Origin: Burkholderiaceae bacterium
Lineage (GTDB): Bacteria > Pseudomonadota > Gammaproteobacteria > Burkholderiales > Burkholderiaceae_B
Direction: 5' to 3'
Length of the DNA: 41,741 bases
NCBI GenBank assembly: GCA_029866055.1
Contig: JARXAG010000046.1
Location: forward strand, 1-41,741
The notes beneath the pieces were generated by a model that was not told the origin of the DNA, searched no databases, and saw only the letters and a list, made by a program, of their open reading frames with translations. A program made the position numbers and the translations under genes. Positions 7,409 to 16,451 of this stretch are shown in pieces. Numbering within the stretch: the stretch's first letter is position 1; each line of letters starts with the position of its first letter.

Positions 7409-7746
7409 GGTGGCCTAGTTTGACCCAGGATAGTGCGCCACTTCGCGCTTCAGTCATCGGCAAATCCAGCGCCATTGCTGAAAATACTGGCAAAAGATCA
7501 CAAAGAGTATTTGTTTTTACTGACGCGAAACGGCGTTGGCAATATTATTCTTAGGCTAGTAGGTACCAATCGGCCTCAAACTAAATCTTTAAAAAAACTT
7601 TTCCATCGCTAGAAATTGAAAAAGTACTTAGGTCGAACATCCCGTTCTCTTATATTTTTTGCTGCAACCATCAATAGAATTTAGTTTTTAAATCACACTG
7701 CGTGAACGTTTTCTACACCCGTTCGCGGGACTGCTAAGAGAAAATT
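7409..7746. other. Gene-free, AT-rich leader before the protease gene
   Basis: I see no credible gene here. The first 60 bp after the pepSY relic match nothing I recognise in the window and could be debris of an element. From about 7560 the sequence is AT-rich and probably holds the promoter of the protease gene. No clear -35/-10 pair or strong ribosome site was found before ATG 7747. Confidence 0.4.
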
Positions 7747-10700
7747 ATGGCGATCGATTCGAAATTAACTACAGCACTGAAACATCAAGGTACCGTGCTC
7801 TCAGAGTCCATTGATTCAGTGACTGAAAGCGAGACAAACCACTTGATGGTCGACCCGTCTCAGTGGAGCCCAACGGCATCTTTCTCGAGTTTTTCTGCCA
7901 CAACCGGTTCCGCTTTTTCCTCATCTACCGCCCGAACAGTCTTGGTACAGTTTCACACGGGCTCGACTGCAGCGGCGCAGGCGCAAGTGCTGGATTCTGT
8001 TCAGGGTCAAACGCTTGAAGTGATTCGTGCAGCTGAAACCAATTCTTCTGGCGATAGCTTGATACTTGTAAAAATTGGAGACAATCTCAGCGTTCAAGAT
8101 GCGCTTAAGATTATTTCTAGTCATGAATCGGTTCGCTTTGCTGAACCCAATGGTGTGGTGACGATATTGCCACAACCAGAGCAGACTGTTTCACCGCAAC
8201 CTGACGGCTCAACGCAACCAGACACTTCAATTCAAGAGCCCCAAACAGAGATCGGCGCACAGTCGAGTGACTCGGAACAGAGCCCAGATGGTGAATTAGA
8301 TATGAGCGTGACGCAAGCTCAGGATCTGATCGGCGTCCAGGAAGACTCCAAACAAGCCTCATCTGCTCTGACGGCCTCTGAGTCTCTGCTGGTCGCTGAG
8401 CCTTGGGAGGCCTCAGATGCCTTCGGTATCGATGCCGATGTATCAGTATCGGATGATTCGCAAGCAGATCAATCGAATGCCGCGCAAGCCGTGTCAGATG
8501 AAGACTCACTAGTTTCTATTATGGCTATTAGTAACGATCCCGGTTACACCCAAGGAAGTTTGTGGGGAATGTATGGCGATCAAACTGCGACGGTCAATCA
8601 ATTTGGGAGCCAGGCGGGCGAAGCCTGGGCAGCCGGATTTGTTGGCTCTACCAAAACAGTGATCGGAGTCATTGATACGGGTATCGACTACACACACAAA
8701 GATCTTTATCAGAATATTTGGCTGAATCAAAAAGAGATACCAACTACGATTTACTCAGTTCTTAAAGACATTGATCAAGATGGATTGATTACGTTCGGTG
8801 ATTTAAATGCAACGGCTAACCAAGCGTTCGTCGTTGATAAAAATGCGAACAGTTATATCGACGCGGCAGACTTGTTAAGTGACTCGCGTTGGGCGAATGG
8901 TATTGACGAGGGTGGCAACGGTTATATCGACGATTTAGTGGGTTGGGACTTTGCCAGTAACGACAACAACCCCTTCGATGACAACGGTCACGGCACGCAT
9001 GTCGCGGGCACCATTGGCGCAATGGGAGGGAATAACGTTGGCGTAGCAGGCGTGTCCTGGAACGTTGGGCTTGTCGGTCTCAAATTCTTGGATGCCGGCG
9101 GTTCTGGCTCAACAGCCAACGCCGTGAAAGCGATCGATTACTTTACCGCGGCCTCGAAAATGGCGATCAGCGGCGAAAATTTTGTTGCGACCAACAATTC
9201 GTGGGGTGGAGGTGGTGCTTCAAATGCGCTGCAAGATGCGATTAACCGATCGGCTCAGAGCGATATCTTGTTTAGTGCCGCCGCAGGTAATTCTTCTTCG
9301 AATAACGATGTGACTGCGAATTATCCTTCCAACTACAACACGACGGCCGCTGCGGGTTACGACTCGGTCATTGCTGTGGCCTCGTTAACCAGTACGGGTG
9401 CTCTGTCATCATTTTCAAGTTACGGTGCAACGCAAGTTGATCTCGCGGCTCCGGGTTCATCGGTGTATTCCACGCTGCCCGGAAACTCGTATGGAACCTT
9501 CAGCGGCACGTCAATGGCCACACCTCACGTCGCAGGGGCTGTGGCACTCTATGCGTCTGCAAATCCCAATGCGACCGCAGCAGAAATTCGGACTGCCTTG
9601 CTAAGCTCGACAGACGCAACAGCCTCGTTAGTTGGCAAAACGGTGACGGGCGGTCGTCTAGATGTCGCAGATATGTTGAACATAGGGGTGGTGCCACCAC
9701 CACCGGTTGCTGACTTGAACTTAGTTGGTACCTCGGGTAGGGATACGCTGACGGGCGGCGCTGGAAACGACACACTGACAGGTAAGGCAGGTAATGACAC
9801 CCTGACTGGTGGCTTGGGTGTTGACAAATTTGTTGTAGATGCGGGTACCGACACGATTCAAGACCTGGGTAGTGGTGGGGCTGATTCAATGGTCGTAGCC
9901 GTGGGTGCCAAGGCGAGAGCGACTGCCGTCAACGACTGGACCGCGACGAGTCAGACTAGCAACACGGGGACCGCCACCGTTGCCAGCGGCGGTTTCAACC
10001 TGAATCTTGCTGCAGCCACCGGCTCAAATGGCTGGCAACTTAGCAACTCAGGTAGTGCCCAACAAGTCACCTTGATTGGCTCTGCGCAAGCGGATTCGCT
10101 CGTTGGTGGCACTGCCGCGGATACGTTATCGGCTGGCGCGGGCAACGATACGTTGACCGGAGGCGCTGGCGCAGATCTTCTAACAGGTGGTACGGGGGTC
10201 GACAAGTTTGTGATTGATTCAGGTGCTGATACGGTGACCGATTTGGGTGTGGGTGGTGCAGACTCGATTGTGGTGTCCACCGGAGCGAGGGTGAATGCGA
10301 CATTAGCCACGACCTGGACCGCCTCAACGACAACAACGAATTCAGGTACCGCAAATTTAAACGCAGCCGGCAATCATGTGAATTTGAATGCCGCCTCGGG
10401 TGCTTATGGCTGGACCGTCAGCAATGCCTCAAGCGCTGTGGCCGTTACGGTTATTGGATCGGTACGGTCTGACACCTTGATTGGTGGTAGCAGCGCGGAC
10501 TCACTCAACGGTGGGCTAGGCAACGACCTGCTTCGCGGTGGCGCCGGTAATGACACTTTAGTGGGCGGCGGTGACGTTGATCGCTTTGAGGTCGACTTTG
10601 GTACCGATACGATTTCAGATCTTGGCTTGGGCGGTGCAGATCAAGTGGCCATCAGCACTGGCGCTGCAGCCAATATAGCGATCGCTCAAGCTTGGACAGC

Positions 10701-11916
10701 TAACTCCTCAACAAGCAACTCAGGCCGAGCGAGCATTCAAACGGCTGGATTTAACGTGAACCTCGCTGCAGCGACTGGTTCGAGTGGTTGGCTTGTCAAC
10801 AATGCCAATAGTTCAACTGCAGTGACGCTCACGGGTTCTTCAAATACCGATACCTTAGTAGGAGGCAGAGGCGTTGATACCCTTAAAGGCGGACTCGGTA
10901 ACGATGTTTTGATGGGCGGTCTTGGGGCCGACAAACTTACGGGCGGGCTGGGTAACGACACCTTTGTCTTATCGAGGGGAGATGGCGGTACCGTGGTGGC
11001 ACAGGCGGATACTGTGCTTGACTTTACCGATGGTGCAGATGTCTTTGGCTTATCTGGTGCGCTCACTTTCAAAGACCTCGTGATTAGCCAAGGTAACGGC
11101 ACGAACACCGCAAAAGCCAATGCCGTGATACAGAGCGTCTCGGGTGAATTCTTAGCTGTGGTTGCAAATACAACGATCGCGAAGTTAACGTCTGCTGATT
11201 TTGTCACGACAACAGTGAGCCTGGCTCCTGTTTCTGCAGCAGCAGTCTCGCCAAGCGCGAGCAGCAGCAAAACCGGCAGTTCAACGGTCTCGGCAAGCGA
11301 CGTCAGCACCACGAACGCGTTAGGGTCTGACACAACCACCGTCAGCACCACGAAGGCGTTAGTGTCTGACACCACGTCTGTCAATACAGCGCCTGGCTCG
11401 ACGACGATCAACGCTTCAGCAACAAGCAGCAGCAAAACCGGCAGTGCAACGCTCTCGGTAAGCGACGTTAGCACCACGAACGCGTTAGTGTCTGACTCAA
11501 CCACCGTCAACGCTACGACTAACGCTGCGTCTGGCTCTACGTCTGGCCCTGCGACTAACTCGACGACGATCAACGCTTCAGCGCCTGCGCTCGATTCCTC
11601 TCTTGAAGCTAAATTATCGACGGCTGCGAGCCCGTTGGCCGCTGCTGACGCTGGCACGAGCGCTACTGTGTCGGGTAGTTCAGTACAAAAAAATGATTCC
11701 CCTGAGTCGATTAGCAAGACTATTGCAACCTCGGCAAGTTCGACGAGTTCGACGAGTTCGGCAAGTTCGACAAGTTCAGTTTCAAGTGACCAATCTGAGA
11801 CGGCAAGTCCAGCTGCCTTGCCCGTTGCGGCGCCTGTCACTGTTTCAGCTTACGTACCACCGGTCGCGGCTTACGTACCCGAGGTGGATCACACTGCAGG
11901 GCTTCTGGCTGTTTGA
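7747..11916 (+). CDS. Secreted subtilisin-like (S8) protease with EF-hand insert, RTX-type repeats and Ser/Thr tail
   Basis: This 1389-aa exoprotease has no Sec signal peptide, as expected for type I export. An inhibitor-like propeptide spans about residues 55-140, followed by an acidic linker. The S8 domain (about 285-650) has Asp310 (DTGID), His415 (HGTHVAG), oxyanion Asn515 and Ser589 (GTSMATPH). Between Asp and His is an insert with two EF-hand loops, Asp341-Asp352 and Asp364-Asp375. Four glycine-rich modules follow from about 659, with [11 protein letters not shown]-type calcium-binding nonapeptides, the second to fourth at a 126-aa period. From about 1158 a low-complexity Ser/Thr/Ala tail runs to the C-terminus. 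The converging genes encode a complete type I secretion system, its probable exporter. The substrate is unknown. Confidence 0.92.
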   Translation: MAIDSKLTTALKHQGTVLSESIDSVTESETNHLMVDPSQWSPTASFSSFSATTGSAFSSSTARTVLVQFHTGSTAAAQAQVLDSVQGQTLEVIRAAETNSSGDSLILVKIGDNLSVQDALKIISSHESVRFAEPNGVVTILPQPEQTVSPQPDGSTQPDTSIQEPQTEIGAQSSDSEQSPDGELDMSVTQAQDLIGVQEDSKQASSALTASESLLVAEPWEASDAFGIDADVSVSDDSQADQSNAAQAVSDEDSLVSIMAISNDPGYTQGSLWGMYGDQTATVNQFGSQAGEAWAAGFVGSTKTVIGVIDTGIDYTHKDLYQNIWLNQKEIPTTIYSVLKDIDQDGLITFGDLNATANQAFVVDKNANSYIDAADLLSDSRWANGIDEGGNGYIDDLVGWDFASNDNNPFDDNGHGTHVAGTIGAMGGNNVGVAGVSWNVGLVGLKFLDAGGSGSTANAVKAIDYFTAASKMAISGENFVATNNSWGGGGASNALQDAINRSAQSDILFSAAAGNSSSNNDVTANYPSNYNTTAAAGYDSVIAVASLTSTGALSSFSSYGATQVDLAAPGSSVYSTLPGNSYGTFSGTSMATPHVAGAVALYASANPNATAAEIRTALLSSTDATASLVGKTVTGGRLDVADMLNIGVVPPPPVADLNLVGTSGRDTLTGGAGNDTLTGKAGNDTLTGGLGVDKFVVDAGTDTIQDLGSGGADSMVVAVGAKARATAVNDWTATSQTSNTGTATVASGGFNLNLAAATGSNGWQLSNSGSAQQVTLIGSAQADSLVGGTAADTLSAGAGNDTLTGGAGADLLTGGTGVDKFVIDSGADTVTDLGVGGADSIVVSTGARVNATLATTWTASTTTTNSGTANLNAAGNHVNLNAASGAYGWTVSNASSAVAVTVIGSVRSDTLIGGSSADSLNGGLGNDLLRGGAGNDTLVGGGDVDRFEVDFGTDTISDLGLGGADQVAISTGAAANIAIAQAWTANSSTSNSGRASIQTAGFNVNLAAATGSSGWLVNNANSSTAVTLTGSSNTDTLVGGRGVDTLKGGLGNDVLMGGLGADKLTGGLGNDTFVLSRGDGGTVVAQADTVLDFTDGADVFGLSGALTFKDLVISQGNGTNTAKANAVIQSVSGEFLAVVANTTIAKLTSADFVTTTVSLAPVSAAAVSPSASSSKTGSSTVSASDVSTTNALGSDTTTVSTTKALVSDTTSVNTAPGSTTINASATSSSKTGSATLSVSDVSTTNALVSDSTTVNATTNAASGSTSGPATNSTTINASAPALDSSLEAKLSTAASPLAAADAGTSATVSGSSVQKNDSPESISKTIATSASSTSSTSSASSTSSVSSDQSETASPAALPVAAPVTVSAYVPPVAAYVPEVDHTAGLLAV
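8743..8907 (+). other. Dockerin-like EF-hand insert inside the protease domain
   Basis: Residues about 333-386 contain two canonical 12-residue calcium loops: D341-x-D343-x-D345-G with I348 and D352, and D364-x-N366-x-N368-S with I371 and D375. A third acidic loop (387-396) is normal for this S8 group. Two loops in tandem resemble a dockerin and imply calcium-dependent folding after secretion. Confidence 0.7.
9721..11000 (+). repeat. Four RTX-type modules in the protease
   Basis: Modules begin near residues 659, 776, 902 and 1028. Each starts with two to four glycine-rich nonapeptides. The first three continue into a shared block (DxFxVDxGTDTxxDLGxGGAD, then [15 protein letters not shown]). 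Periods are 117, 126 and 126 aa. The fourth ends in a different, standard RTX C-terminal block. Confidence 0.8.
11260..11581 (+). repeat. Two-copy 160-bp repeat in the protease tail
   Basis: Segment 11260-11421 and segment 11425-11581 both start with SSSKTGS and end with STTINASA, encoding Ser/Thr-rich, probably disordered sequence. Copies differ by substitutions and small indels in multiples of three. Confidence 0.7.
11731..11775 (+). repeat. Five tandem 9-bp units coding Ser-Ala/Thr-Ser
   Basis: Five contiguous units of the form TCGRCRAGT encode a serine-rich stretch. Because the unit is a multiple of three, copy-number change would alter length but not frame. Confidence 0.75.
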
Positions 11917-11944
11917 AAAAGGAGCCAATTGTTGTGTGAACACC

Positions 11945-11985
11945 CGCGAGCGCTGGTTGGTCGTCCCCTGCCATCAACGCTCGCG
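11945..11985. terminator. Possible bidirectional terminator hairpin between protease and HlyD genes
   Basis: Arms CGCGAGCG (11945-11952) and CGCTCGCG (11978-11985) can pair, with partial extra pairing in the 25-nt loop. It lies where two convergent genes end. No T-run follows on either strand, so this is tentative. Confidence 0.3.
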
Positions 11986-13155
11986 TAAGGCCTCGCTCAA
12001 GGCTTTGATGGGGCCAATCAGATAGTCTAAGACCGTTTTCTGTCCGGTGCGCAACTCGACCATTGCGGTCATGCCTGGCAAGAGGGTCATGACCATTCCT
12101 TTGCGGCTGAGGTCAGGATCCGTTATCCGCACCAAGATCCGATAATAGGCTTCGTCCAGATCGACGGGAGGCGCTCCAGGGCGCCTAGGTTTACTTTCAT
12201 CGCGCATGGTATTTGGACTGAGATGTTCAAGGACACCAGCTAAACCCCCATACTTATTGTAGTCATACGCGCTCAGCTTGACGGTTGCTGCTTGACCGGG
12301 TTTTAGAAATGCGATCTCTGAAGGTTTGACAAAGGCCTCGACGATCGGTTGCTCATCGAGCGGTACGATTTCAACAATGTTTTGACCAGCCTGAATCACC
12401 CCGCCAATTGTGTTGACCAAAACATTTTTTACAATACCGCGCATCGGTGAAACGATCGTCGAACGATTAAAGGCATCCGCCCGGGCGCGCATATTTTCTC
12501 GAGATTGGGCAAGCTCGGATTCTATCCGAACGAGTTCATTCGCAGCCTCGCTCAGATAACGATTTAATCGTTCGGCAATACCGCCTTCTAGGTCTGCTTT
12601 TTGCCGCTGCAACCGAAGCAAATCGACTTCAGACACAACTTTTTGTTTGACTAAAGGGCTCACTAACGTCATCTCTCGATCAATCGTGGCGAGCGATCGC
12701 TTCATGGCTGCGATTTGATCGGTCAGTGTTCGTTTGCGAATTTCAAAGGTGTGCTGCTCACGCGCTGCGATCTCTGGCTCTTGCAACACGTCTTTCGAAA
12801 ATTCAATCGGACGATCGTTTGCCTCGGCTCGGAGTCTGGCCGCTTGTGCAGAAAGGGCGAGCCATTTCTCTCTGGCCTCTTGATAAATAGGGTGACTTCT
12901 CGAATCATCTAGCCTTAGAAGAGGCTGGTTTTTTTCAACGGTCTGACCTTCTTGCACGTACATTTTTTCTAAAATGCCCGAGTCTAAGCTCTGTATCAGT
13001 TGCTCGCGACTCGAGGGGATCACTTTGCCCTGTCCTGTTGTGACTTCATCTAACTGAAACAAAGCAGCCCAACTCAACGCAACAATTAAAGTCAAGAAAC
13101 ATACCAACAGCAAAGTGCGGCTTGCGCTTTTCTCGTCGGAGTCAGAAATTTGCAT
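11974..13155 (-). CDS. Type I secretion membrane fusion protein, HlyD family
   Basis: This is the periplasmic adaptor joining the inner-membrane ABC exporter to the outer-membrane TolC channel. The product is 393 aa from ATG 13155, two bases after the ABC gene stop. A TTG at 13176 in the same frame overlaps the ABC gene and is less likely. One membrane anchor lies at about residues 15-34. A lipoyl-type half-motif (QSLDSGILEKMYVQEGQ) follows, then long coiled-coil helices (about 80-220), then a beta-barrel domain. The last gene of the TolC-ABC-HlyD set, it faces the protease gene, its probable cargo. Confidence 0.9.
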   Translation of the reverse strand: MQISDSDEKSASRTLLLVCFLTLIVALSWAALFQLDEVTTGQGKVIPSSREQLIQSLDSGILEKMYVQEGQTVEKNQPLLRLDDSRSHPIYQEAREKWLALSAQAARLRAEANDRPIEFSKDVLQEPEIAAREQHTFEIRKRTLTDQIAAMKRSLATIDREMTLVSPLVKQKVVSEVDLLRLQRQKADLEGGIAERLNRYLSEAANELVRIESELAQSRENMRARADAFNRSTIVSPMRGIVKNVLVNTIGGVIQAGQNIVEIVPLDEQPIVEAFVKPSEIAFLKPGQAATVKLSAYDYNKYGGLAGVLEHLSPNTMRDESKPRRPGAPPVDLDEAYYRILVRITDPDLSRKGMVMTLLPGMTAMVELRTGQKTVLDYLIGPIKALSEALRER

Positions 13156-13157
13156 AG

Positions 13158-14978
13158 TTATTTTTTTAACTGCCAATTGATCGTGTAGCGAGCGTTTGGT
13201 ACTTGTTGTGCGGCGACGGTTGAAGTGACTTTGGGCTCTTTATTCGCGCTACGCTCTGCGCGCAAAGAACGCACAAAATCATCTCTGCTGCCATCTGCGA
13301 GGATACGACCTCGCTCGAACACAACGACGCGGTTGACGAGCCTCAACAGCTGGGTACGATGCGATGAGAGCAAAACTGTTCGACCGTTTAGCCAGGGCTC
13401 AAGCGCAGAGAGAACAAGTGCTTCAGTCTGCGCATCCATATGCGACGTCGGCTCATCCATAAAAACGTAGACTGGGTCTCGCAGCATCAAACGCGCGATC
13501 GCGACCAACTGTTGTTGGCCCCCAGAAATCCCCCCCCCAGCCTCGGATAAATGCATATCTAAGCCTCGGGGATGTTTGGCGACCAACTCGTATAGCCCGA
13601 TTGTCTTTAACACTTCAAGAACCGTGCTATCGGTGATTGAGAGGTTCGACAGCATCAGGTTTTGCCTGAGAGTTCCAAAAAATAGTTGCGTGTCCTGTCC
13701 GATGTATCCGATCCGCTGACGCAAGGTGGCTGGGTTGATTTGCGACATATTGATGCCGTCGACTCTGACCTCACCGGCCAGCGGGGTATACAAGCCCGAC
13801 ATCGTACGCAAAAAAGTGCTTTTGCCGCTTCCGACGGCACCAACAAGAGCAACACGTTCGCCTGGCTGCAGTCGCACTGAGACTTGCTTTAGCACGGGCA
13901 CATTCAGGGCGCTTGGATAAGAAAATTGTAGCTCTCGCGCTTCGAGCGCACCCGTAAAATGAGTCAAACTTGCGTATTGCATGGTTGGATCAAAATCGCG
14001 AGGTCGTTTCATGAGCCCGCTTAGCGTGTCCAAAGCGCTGAGGGCTTGTTGAAACCGTGTGGCCAGTGACATCACGTTACTGAGGGGTGCGAGCGCCCGG
14101 CCCGCGAGCAACACACACGCGATGAGCGCTCCCAAACTCAAGTCTCTTTCGTGTATGAGGTATACGCCGTACACCACCATACCGATCGTAGTCAGCTGCT
14201 GCAGCATGACCGTCAAGCCGGTCATCATGTTAGAAATCGACCGCAAGTCTTTGTAAGACTCTGCGCTGGCTAGATTGGCGCGCTCCCAGCGCGCTTGCAA
14301 ATAGCCCTGCTCGTTATGAGCCTTGAGCAGCTCAAGATTGAGTACAGATTCAACTAGGACACTTTGTCGATCGCCAGCCTCTTTCATGTTTTGACGGATG
14401 GCGCGAGTCAATCCCGGCTGTGCAATCAACCCTACTAGCAATAAGATCGGGATCATCAACGCAGGAATCAGCACAAGTGGTCCGCCTAATATCCCGATCA
14501 AAAATAAAAATAAAAAAACAAACGGTAGATCGGTGACGAGTACCAAAGAGGCCGAAGAGAAAAAATCTCTGAGTGCATCGAAATCGCGCATCGAACTAGC
14601 GAAGACGCCGACAGAATCCGGTCCATGCTCAAGTCGAATCGTCATAATTTCTTGCAGAAGCGTTGCGTTGATCTCAAGGTCGGCTTTTTTGCCACCGATA
14701 TCGATCAGACGGGCTTTGAACCAGCGCATCAGAAATTCAAAAAAAATCGCGAGCGTTGTGCCAATTGCGAGCGTCCATAAAGACGCGTACGCCTGAGTTG
14801 GCACGATCCGGTTGTAGACGTTCATTGTAAAAAATATCGATGCCAAGGTCAGCACATTCGCCATGATGGTGGCGAGCATTGAGTCGATATAAAAACTACG
14901 AAAACGCCATAACGTCCCCCCAAACCAGTGGACGGCATCTGCTTGCGATGGTGCTGGTTGCGTATTTGAAGTATTCAA
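13158..14978 (-). CDS. Type I secretion ABC exporter (permease/ATPase)
   Basis: This protein of about 606 aa has an N-terminal membrane domain (about residues 30-310, roughly six helices) and a C-terminal ATPase: Walker A GAVGSGKST (380-388), signature ISGGQQQ (484-490), Walker B VYVFMDE (503-509) and H-loop His540. The membrane part is LapB/RtxB-like, but no C39-like peptidase domain precedes it, and the length is like PrtD-type protease exporters. The frame begins at a TTG (14978) with an in-frame stop two codons upstream. The first in-frame ATG (about residue 34) would cut into the first helix, so TTG is preferred. No strong ribosome site is visible. Confidence 0.88.
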   Translation of the reverse strand: MNTSNTQPAPSQADAVHWFGGTLWRFRSFYIDSMLATIMANVLTLASIFFTMNVYNRIVPTQAYASLWTLAIGTTLAIFFEFLMRWFKARLIDIGGKKADLEINATLLQEIMTIRLEHGPDSVGVFASSMRDFDALRDFFSSASLVLVTDLPFVFLFLFLIGILGGPLVLIPALMIPILLLVGLIAQPGLTRAIRQNMKEAGDRQSVLVESVLNLELLKAHNEQGYLQARWERANLASAESYKDLRSISNMMTGLTVMLQQLTTIGMVVYGVYLIHERDLSLGALIACVLLAGRALAPLSNVMSLATRFQQALSALDTLSGLMKRPRDFDPTMQYASLTHFTGALEARELQFSYPSALNVPVLKQVSVRLQPGERVALVGAVGSGKSTFLRTMSGLYTPLAGEVRVDGINMSQINPATLRQRIGYIGQDTQLFFGTLRQNLMLSNLSITDSTVLEVLKTIGLYELVAKHPRGLDMHLSEAGGGISGGQQQLVAIARLMLRDPVYVFMDEPTSHMDAQTEALVLSALEPWLNGRTVLLSSHRTQLLRLVNRVVVFERGRILADGSRDDFVRSLRAERSANKEPKVTSTVAAQQVPNARYTINWQLKK

Positions 14979-15065
14979 GATCTAGACATATCAAACATTA
15001 AGACTCGTTTTTGGCTGAGAACAATGGAAGAGTCGTACTTCAGGGGATATTTTAGTGAACGGTTG

Positions 15066-16340
15066 CTATCGAACGGCGCGGGGTTCTGCCTTGTGCATCA
15101 ACAAGCTGTAGTCGCTCGCCAGACGACCAAGATTGGCTAAGACAGCAACTCGAAAATTAAGAACGTCGAAGCGAGCAGAAATTTTATTGACTTGAAACGT
15201 GAATAATTCATTTTGAATATTTAGAAGTTCATGTATTTGACGACGGCTGACCTGATATTGTTGCCAGTAGCCAGCGAGTGTTTTAGCGCCGTGGGAAACC
15301 TGTTGGTCGGCGACTTTCAAGCGCTCTTGAGCACTCATCCAGTTGATCCAATTAGTTCGAAGGCTTTCTTGAAGCATGATGCGTGTGTCTTTCAAACTAT
15401 ACTCAGCCGCCTCGAGCTGAGCGATCGCTGACTGTGTTGCACCGTAGGCAGAGCCCCCTTGAAAAATCGGTACAGTCAGCATGACTTGAGCGACATAGTC
15501 ACCTTGAGCCGTTCCTTGAAACGTTTGTTTTCCATAGGTCGCATTGATCTGTGGGGCGTGCTGCGAGTTGGCACTCGCTAAATTAGCCCGTGCGACGGCG
15601 AGTGTCGTTAACTGCCGTGCAATGATGGGATTAGTGTCGCCCAGATACGTCAGTGCGACCTCTAACGAAACGGGCATTTGAGCAGGCAAAATGTCAAGCC
15701 CTGAAGGCTCGCGCGGCACGACACCTAAGAGCATTCTTCGAACGCGTTCTGCCGCAATAGCAAGCCCCGCTTTATTTTGTTCGAGCGTTAATTGAGCGCC
15801 GGCAAGTCGTGCGCGGACTTGTTCAAGGTCGACACTGCGCCCCTGATCGACCTCAGCCATTTTTGAAACGAGGGCGTTCAGTCGTTGGTGCGCTAGCAAA
15901 TTTTCTCGGGCACTTCGCTCTAACTCTTGGCTACGCGCCCAGTTTAAATAGCCCTGTACTGCAAGTTGGGCTACCTGATCGCGCGTGATAGTCACCGAAT
16001 GCCTATTCGCCTCAACTTGAGCACGCGCGCGATCTACGTCGGCTTGAATGCGTCCACCCGACCAAAGATTGAGGCTCACACTGGGGGATTGAATCCATGT
16101 GCTTGGGACGGTACCGGTATTGTAGTAAGAGTAAGTACCCGTCCAGCTTACCTGCGGCCAATATGCGCCTTGCGCACGGGTCACCTCATGTTCTGCGGCT
16201 TGTTGGTTCGCTTGGGCAGCCAAGATTGTGGGATATTGAGAGAGCGCGATTGAGACGGCCTCTGGCAGACTTTGTGCATGCACCCAGCCAGACTCGAACA
16301 CACTTAACAGGGCAGTCAGGCTTAGATGAACCAGTCTCAT
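15066..16340 (-). CDS. TolC-family outer-membrane channel of the type I system
   Basis: This 424-aa outer-membrane efflux protein has a cleavable signal peptide (about residues 1-22, ending VHAQ). Two internally repeated OEP-type helical regions follow, at about 25-210 and 225-415, typical of the TolC/LapE trimeric channel. It is the first gene of the minus-strand set, with the ABC exporter starting 88 bp downstream. ATG 16340 fits the signal peptide. A short TetR-like palindrome is found 47 bp upstream. It should supply the exit duct for the RTX protease. Confidence 0.9.
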   Translation of the reverse strand: MRLVHLSLTALLSVFESGWVHAQSLPEAVSIALSQYPTILAAQANQQAAEHEVTRAQGAYWPQVSWTGTYSYYNTGTVPSTWIQSPSVSLNLWSGGRIQADVDRARAQVEANRHSVTITRDQVAQLAVQGYLNWARSQELERSARENLLAHQRLNALVSKMAEVDQGRSVDLEQVRARLAGAQLTLEQNKAGLAIAAERVRRMLLGVVPREPSGLDILPAQMPVSLEVALTYLGDTNPIIARQLTTLAVARANLASANSQHAPQINATYGKQTFQGTAQGDYVAQVMLTVPIFQGGSAYGATQSAIAQLEAAEYSLKDTRIMLQESLRTNWINWMSAQERLKVADQQVSHGAKTLAGYWQQYQVSRRQIHELLNIQNELFTFQVNKISARFDVLNFRVAVLANLGRLASDYSLLMHKAEPRAVR

Positions 16341-16386
16341 AAGCTAGGTAAATAGTTGTTGTAATAGGATGTTGCTGCTCTGAGTT

Positions 16387-16398
16387 GACTGGTCAGTC
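16387..16398. promoter_or_regulatory. Short palindrome upstream of the tolC-like gene
   Basis: GACTG-GT-CAGTC is a 12-bp inverted repeat located 47 bp before the TolC start, similar in form to TetR-family operators. No regulator gene is next to it. Tentative. The rest of the 16341-16451 gap shows no gene. Confidence 0.3.
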
Positions 16399-16451
16399 GT
16401 ATGTTGCAATCCCTGAATCGCTATGACGCATAAAGGCTCACCCCTACAGCA

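Noticed and set aside
9950-10373. Antisense frames across the RTX modules
   Set aside because: Repeated Pro/Val-rich products come from translating the glycine-aspartate codons backwards; no independent gene features.
10737-11840. A 367-codon open frame on the minus strand inside the protease gene
   Set aside because: It mirrors the Ser/Thr/Ala and glycine-rich repeats of the protease in an antisense frame, gives a low-complexity Val/Ala/Glu product and has no ribosome site. The protease frame has clear domains.
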